A stretch of DNA of 20,411 nt from a virus. The notes under the pieces are model-generated. The model ran no database searches. It saw only the letters and a list, made by a program, of their open reading frames with translations, and was not told the origin of the DNA. This document shows, one piece after another, positions 19,415 to 20,411 of this stretch (positions within the stretch are counted from its first letter, which is position 1; each line of letters opens with the position of its first letter). Where the stretch lies: positions 1 to 20,411 of the IMG/VR virus record IMGVR_UViG_3300020433_000063; one strand, written 5' to 3'. A program made the translations under genes and the position numbers.

Positions 19415-19571
19415 CTACTATTGGTTCATAAACTTTGATTGATAGTTCAGCATCTTGGGATAACTCTAACCCTGCTCTGGCAAGTGATTCCCATACTTTA
19501 TTTGCAATATGGGAATGTTCGTCCTCTGGTACAACCTCAAAGAGATTGATTTCTTTGTAATCGTGATTCAT
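19407..19571 (-). CDS. Small hypothetical protein
   Basis: A 54-residue protein (MNHDYKEINLFEVVPEDEHS), with a helix IANKVWESLARAGLELSQD and a final strand. The ATG overlaps the upstream stop as ATGA. The stop lies inside the palindrome of module F. The function is unknown. Confidence 0.66.
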   Translation of the reverse strand: MNHDYKEINLFEVVPEDEHSHIANKVWESLARAGLELSQDAELSIKVYEPIVDS

Positions 19572-19711
19572 GACTGTAAGATAGCATAAGTGTTTCTTGC
19601 GTTATCGTACTTTGACTCAAGTAAGCGAATAGCATGATGCTCACTTGCTGCCATGATGTACTCCTCAATTCTGTATCCTTCAACGAGTGCTGATACTAGA
19701 AACTGTCTCAT
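19568..19711 (-). CDS. Small hypothetical protein
   Basis: A 47-residue helical protein (MRQFLVSALVEGYRIEEYIM), ending NARNTYAILQS. GGAG lies eight bases before the ATG, and ATGA overlaps are present at both ends. It has a repeat-like pattern of Ala/Glu/Tyr helices. The function is unknown. Confidence 0.66.
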   Translation of the reverse strand: MRQFLVSALVEGYRIEEYIMAASEHHAIRLLESKYDNARNTYAILQS

Positions 19712-19866
19712 TGTTTGTTCTCCTCTGAATGATATGCTTGATCTAATAGATCATTATAAAATTTGTCTACTTCCTCGTCAACATCATTGTCAAGTAATAG
19801 ACTATCGAAAATGTCCTCTACTTTAGTGAGTTGTGTTTCACTAAGTTTGAGTGTAATACTTCTCAT
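19708..19866 (-). CDS. Small acidic helical protein
   Basis: A 52-residue protein (MRSITLKLSETQLTKVEDIF), ending YHSEENKQ. The N-terminus ITLKLSETQLTKVEDIF has a strand-then-helix look similar to ribbon-helix-helix proteins, but the remainder is a plain acidic helix. ATGA overlaps both neighbours. The function is unknown. Confidence 0.66.
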   Translation of the reverse strand: MRSITLKLSETQLTKVEDIFDSLLLDNDVDEEVDKFYNDLLDQAYHSEENKQ

Positions 19867-20048
19867 GACTCATGTTCCCATGTCATGAACTCCCACATAT
19901 AGTAATCTGTTGTAATGTGGTTGTCCTTACAAAATGTGAGTACCTTTTCATACTCCCCTCTTGCTATCTCGACTGAGTGCCAAGGTGTATTGACAGTAAT
20001 TAATTTGTTACTATCAAGGAAGTCAGGTAGTTGTGGTTCGTTAGGCAT
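19863..20048 (-). CDS. Small hypothetical protein
   Basis: A 61-residue protein (MPNEPQLPDFLDSNKLITVN). After a polar start it has a strand and a helix VEIARGEYEKVLTFCKDNHI, ending YMWEFMTWEHES. GAGG precedes the ATG at 20048 by five bases. It follows the methyltransferase gene by 21 bases, so it is probably on the same transcript. The function is not recognised. Confidence 0.74.
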   Translation of the reverse strand: MPNEPQLPDFLDSNKLITVNTPWHSVEIARGEYEKVLTFCKDNHITTDYYMWEFMTWEHES

Positions 20049-20069
20049 TGACCTCTTTGTGGGTATGCT

Positions 20070-20411
20070 TTAGTATAACATGTCTGTCAATGGGTTTTGT
20101 ACATCTTGTGCCAATATCTCAAGTGGCATACGTTTTTCAATCAATCCCGAATAATCCTCGTGTAGTTCACACCCGATATAATGTCTGTTATGTTGTTTTG
20201 ATACCATAGCGGTAGTTCCTGACCCCATGAATGGGTCAAGCACTATATCTCCCTCTCTTGACCCTGCTAATATGCAAGGTTCTATCAAGTCAGGTGGAAA
20301 CGTAGCGAAGTGAGCGTGTTTATATGGTTTATTGGTTACTGACCAAACATCACGTTTATTTTTCCTGTCATAAGACTTGGTAAGACCACTATGAGGAGAT
20401 AACCCACTCCC
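20070..20411 (-). CDS. DNA methyltransferase, C-terminal part (5' end outside window)
   Basis: The frame is open from the right edge for 113 codons to a TAA. It shows the C-terminal half of a DNA amino-methyltransferase. KHAHFATFPPDLIEPCILAG is followed by DIVLDPFMGSGTT, the S-adenosylmethionine motif I (F-x-G-S-G), and then RHYIGCELHEDY with an acidic ribose-contact residue. Motif I near the C-terminus means the catalytic (D/S)PP(Y/W) motif should lie upstream, outside the window, which fits the beta class (N6-adenine or N4-cytosine). Phage enzymes of this kind protect DNA from restriction or mark it. A TTG at 20288 opens a shorter frame but lies inside the conserved domain. Specificity cannot be read here. 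Confidence 0.9.
   Translation of the reverse strand, partial: GSGLSPHSGLTKSYDRKNKRDVWSVTNKPYKHAHFATFPPDLIEPCILAGSREGDIVLDPFMGSGTTAMVSKQHNRHYIGCELHEDYSGLIEKRMPLEILAQDVQNPLTDMLY

Noticed and set aside
19991-20003. Match TGACAGTAATTAA to intergenic modules C and E
   Set aside because: It lies inside a coding frame and lacks the palindrome arm and hairpin of the module.

Overview
The window reads as part of a T4-like marine myovirus genome, most probably a cyanophage or close relative. The evidence is two baseplate wedge genes of the gp25 and gp6 types joined by one-base stop/start overlaps, T4-type late promoter boxes, AT-rich DNA, densely overlapping small genes, and consensus sigma-70-type promoters in front of the plus-strand genes. 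The host cannot be fixed from this window alone. Family assignments below come from reading motifs, not from searches.

Layout. (1) 1-5545, minus strand: a late structural block in transcription order gp25, gp6, then a very large virion protein that runs off the left edge. (2) 5546-7290, minus: a terminator, a small acidic gene, a DXD glycosyltransferase-like protein and the first SGNH-like gene. (3) 7274-11699, minus: an accessory island with a NodU-type carbamoyltransferase embedded among five diverged SGNH/GDSL-like paralogues and an HNH endonuclease. Six of these genes (10599 down to 6655) overlap end to end. (4) 11721-13657, plus: a small protein with kinase-like motifs, a sulfotransferase and two coupled small membrane proteins, driven by strong sigma-70-type promoters. 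(5) 13658-15068: a regulatory region around a winged-helix-like gene, with several palindrome families. (6) 15069-20411, minus: about twenty small, mostly hypothetical genes in ATGA-coupled runs, separated by a recurring hairpin/palindrome module, ending in the C-terminus of a beta-class-like DNA methyltransferase cut by the right edge. Ten of the small genes are under 60 codons.

How the parts may work together (inference). The glycosyltransferase, carbamoyltransferase, sulfotransferase, five SGNH proteins and kinase-like protein look like a kit for adding or removing groups on a glycan or other surface polymer, either on the virion or on the host envelope. The winged-helix-like gene has a consensus promoter with a GTATCA-N2-TGATAC palindrome touching its -35 box. 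The same palindrome, slightly degenerate, lies inside the spacer of the sulfotransferase promoter, so one phage regulator may couple this locus to part of the modification island.
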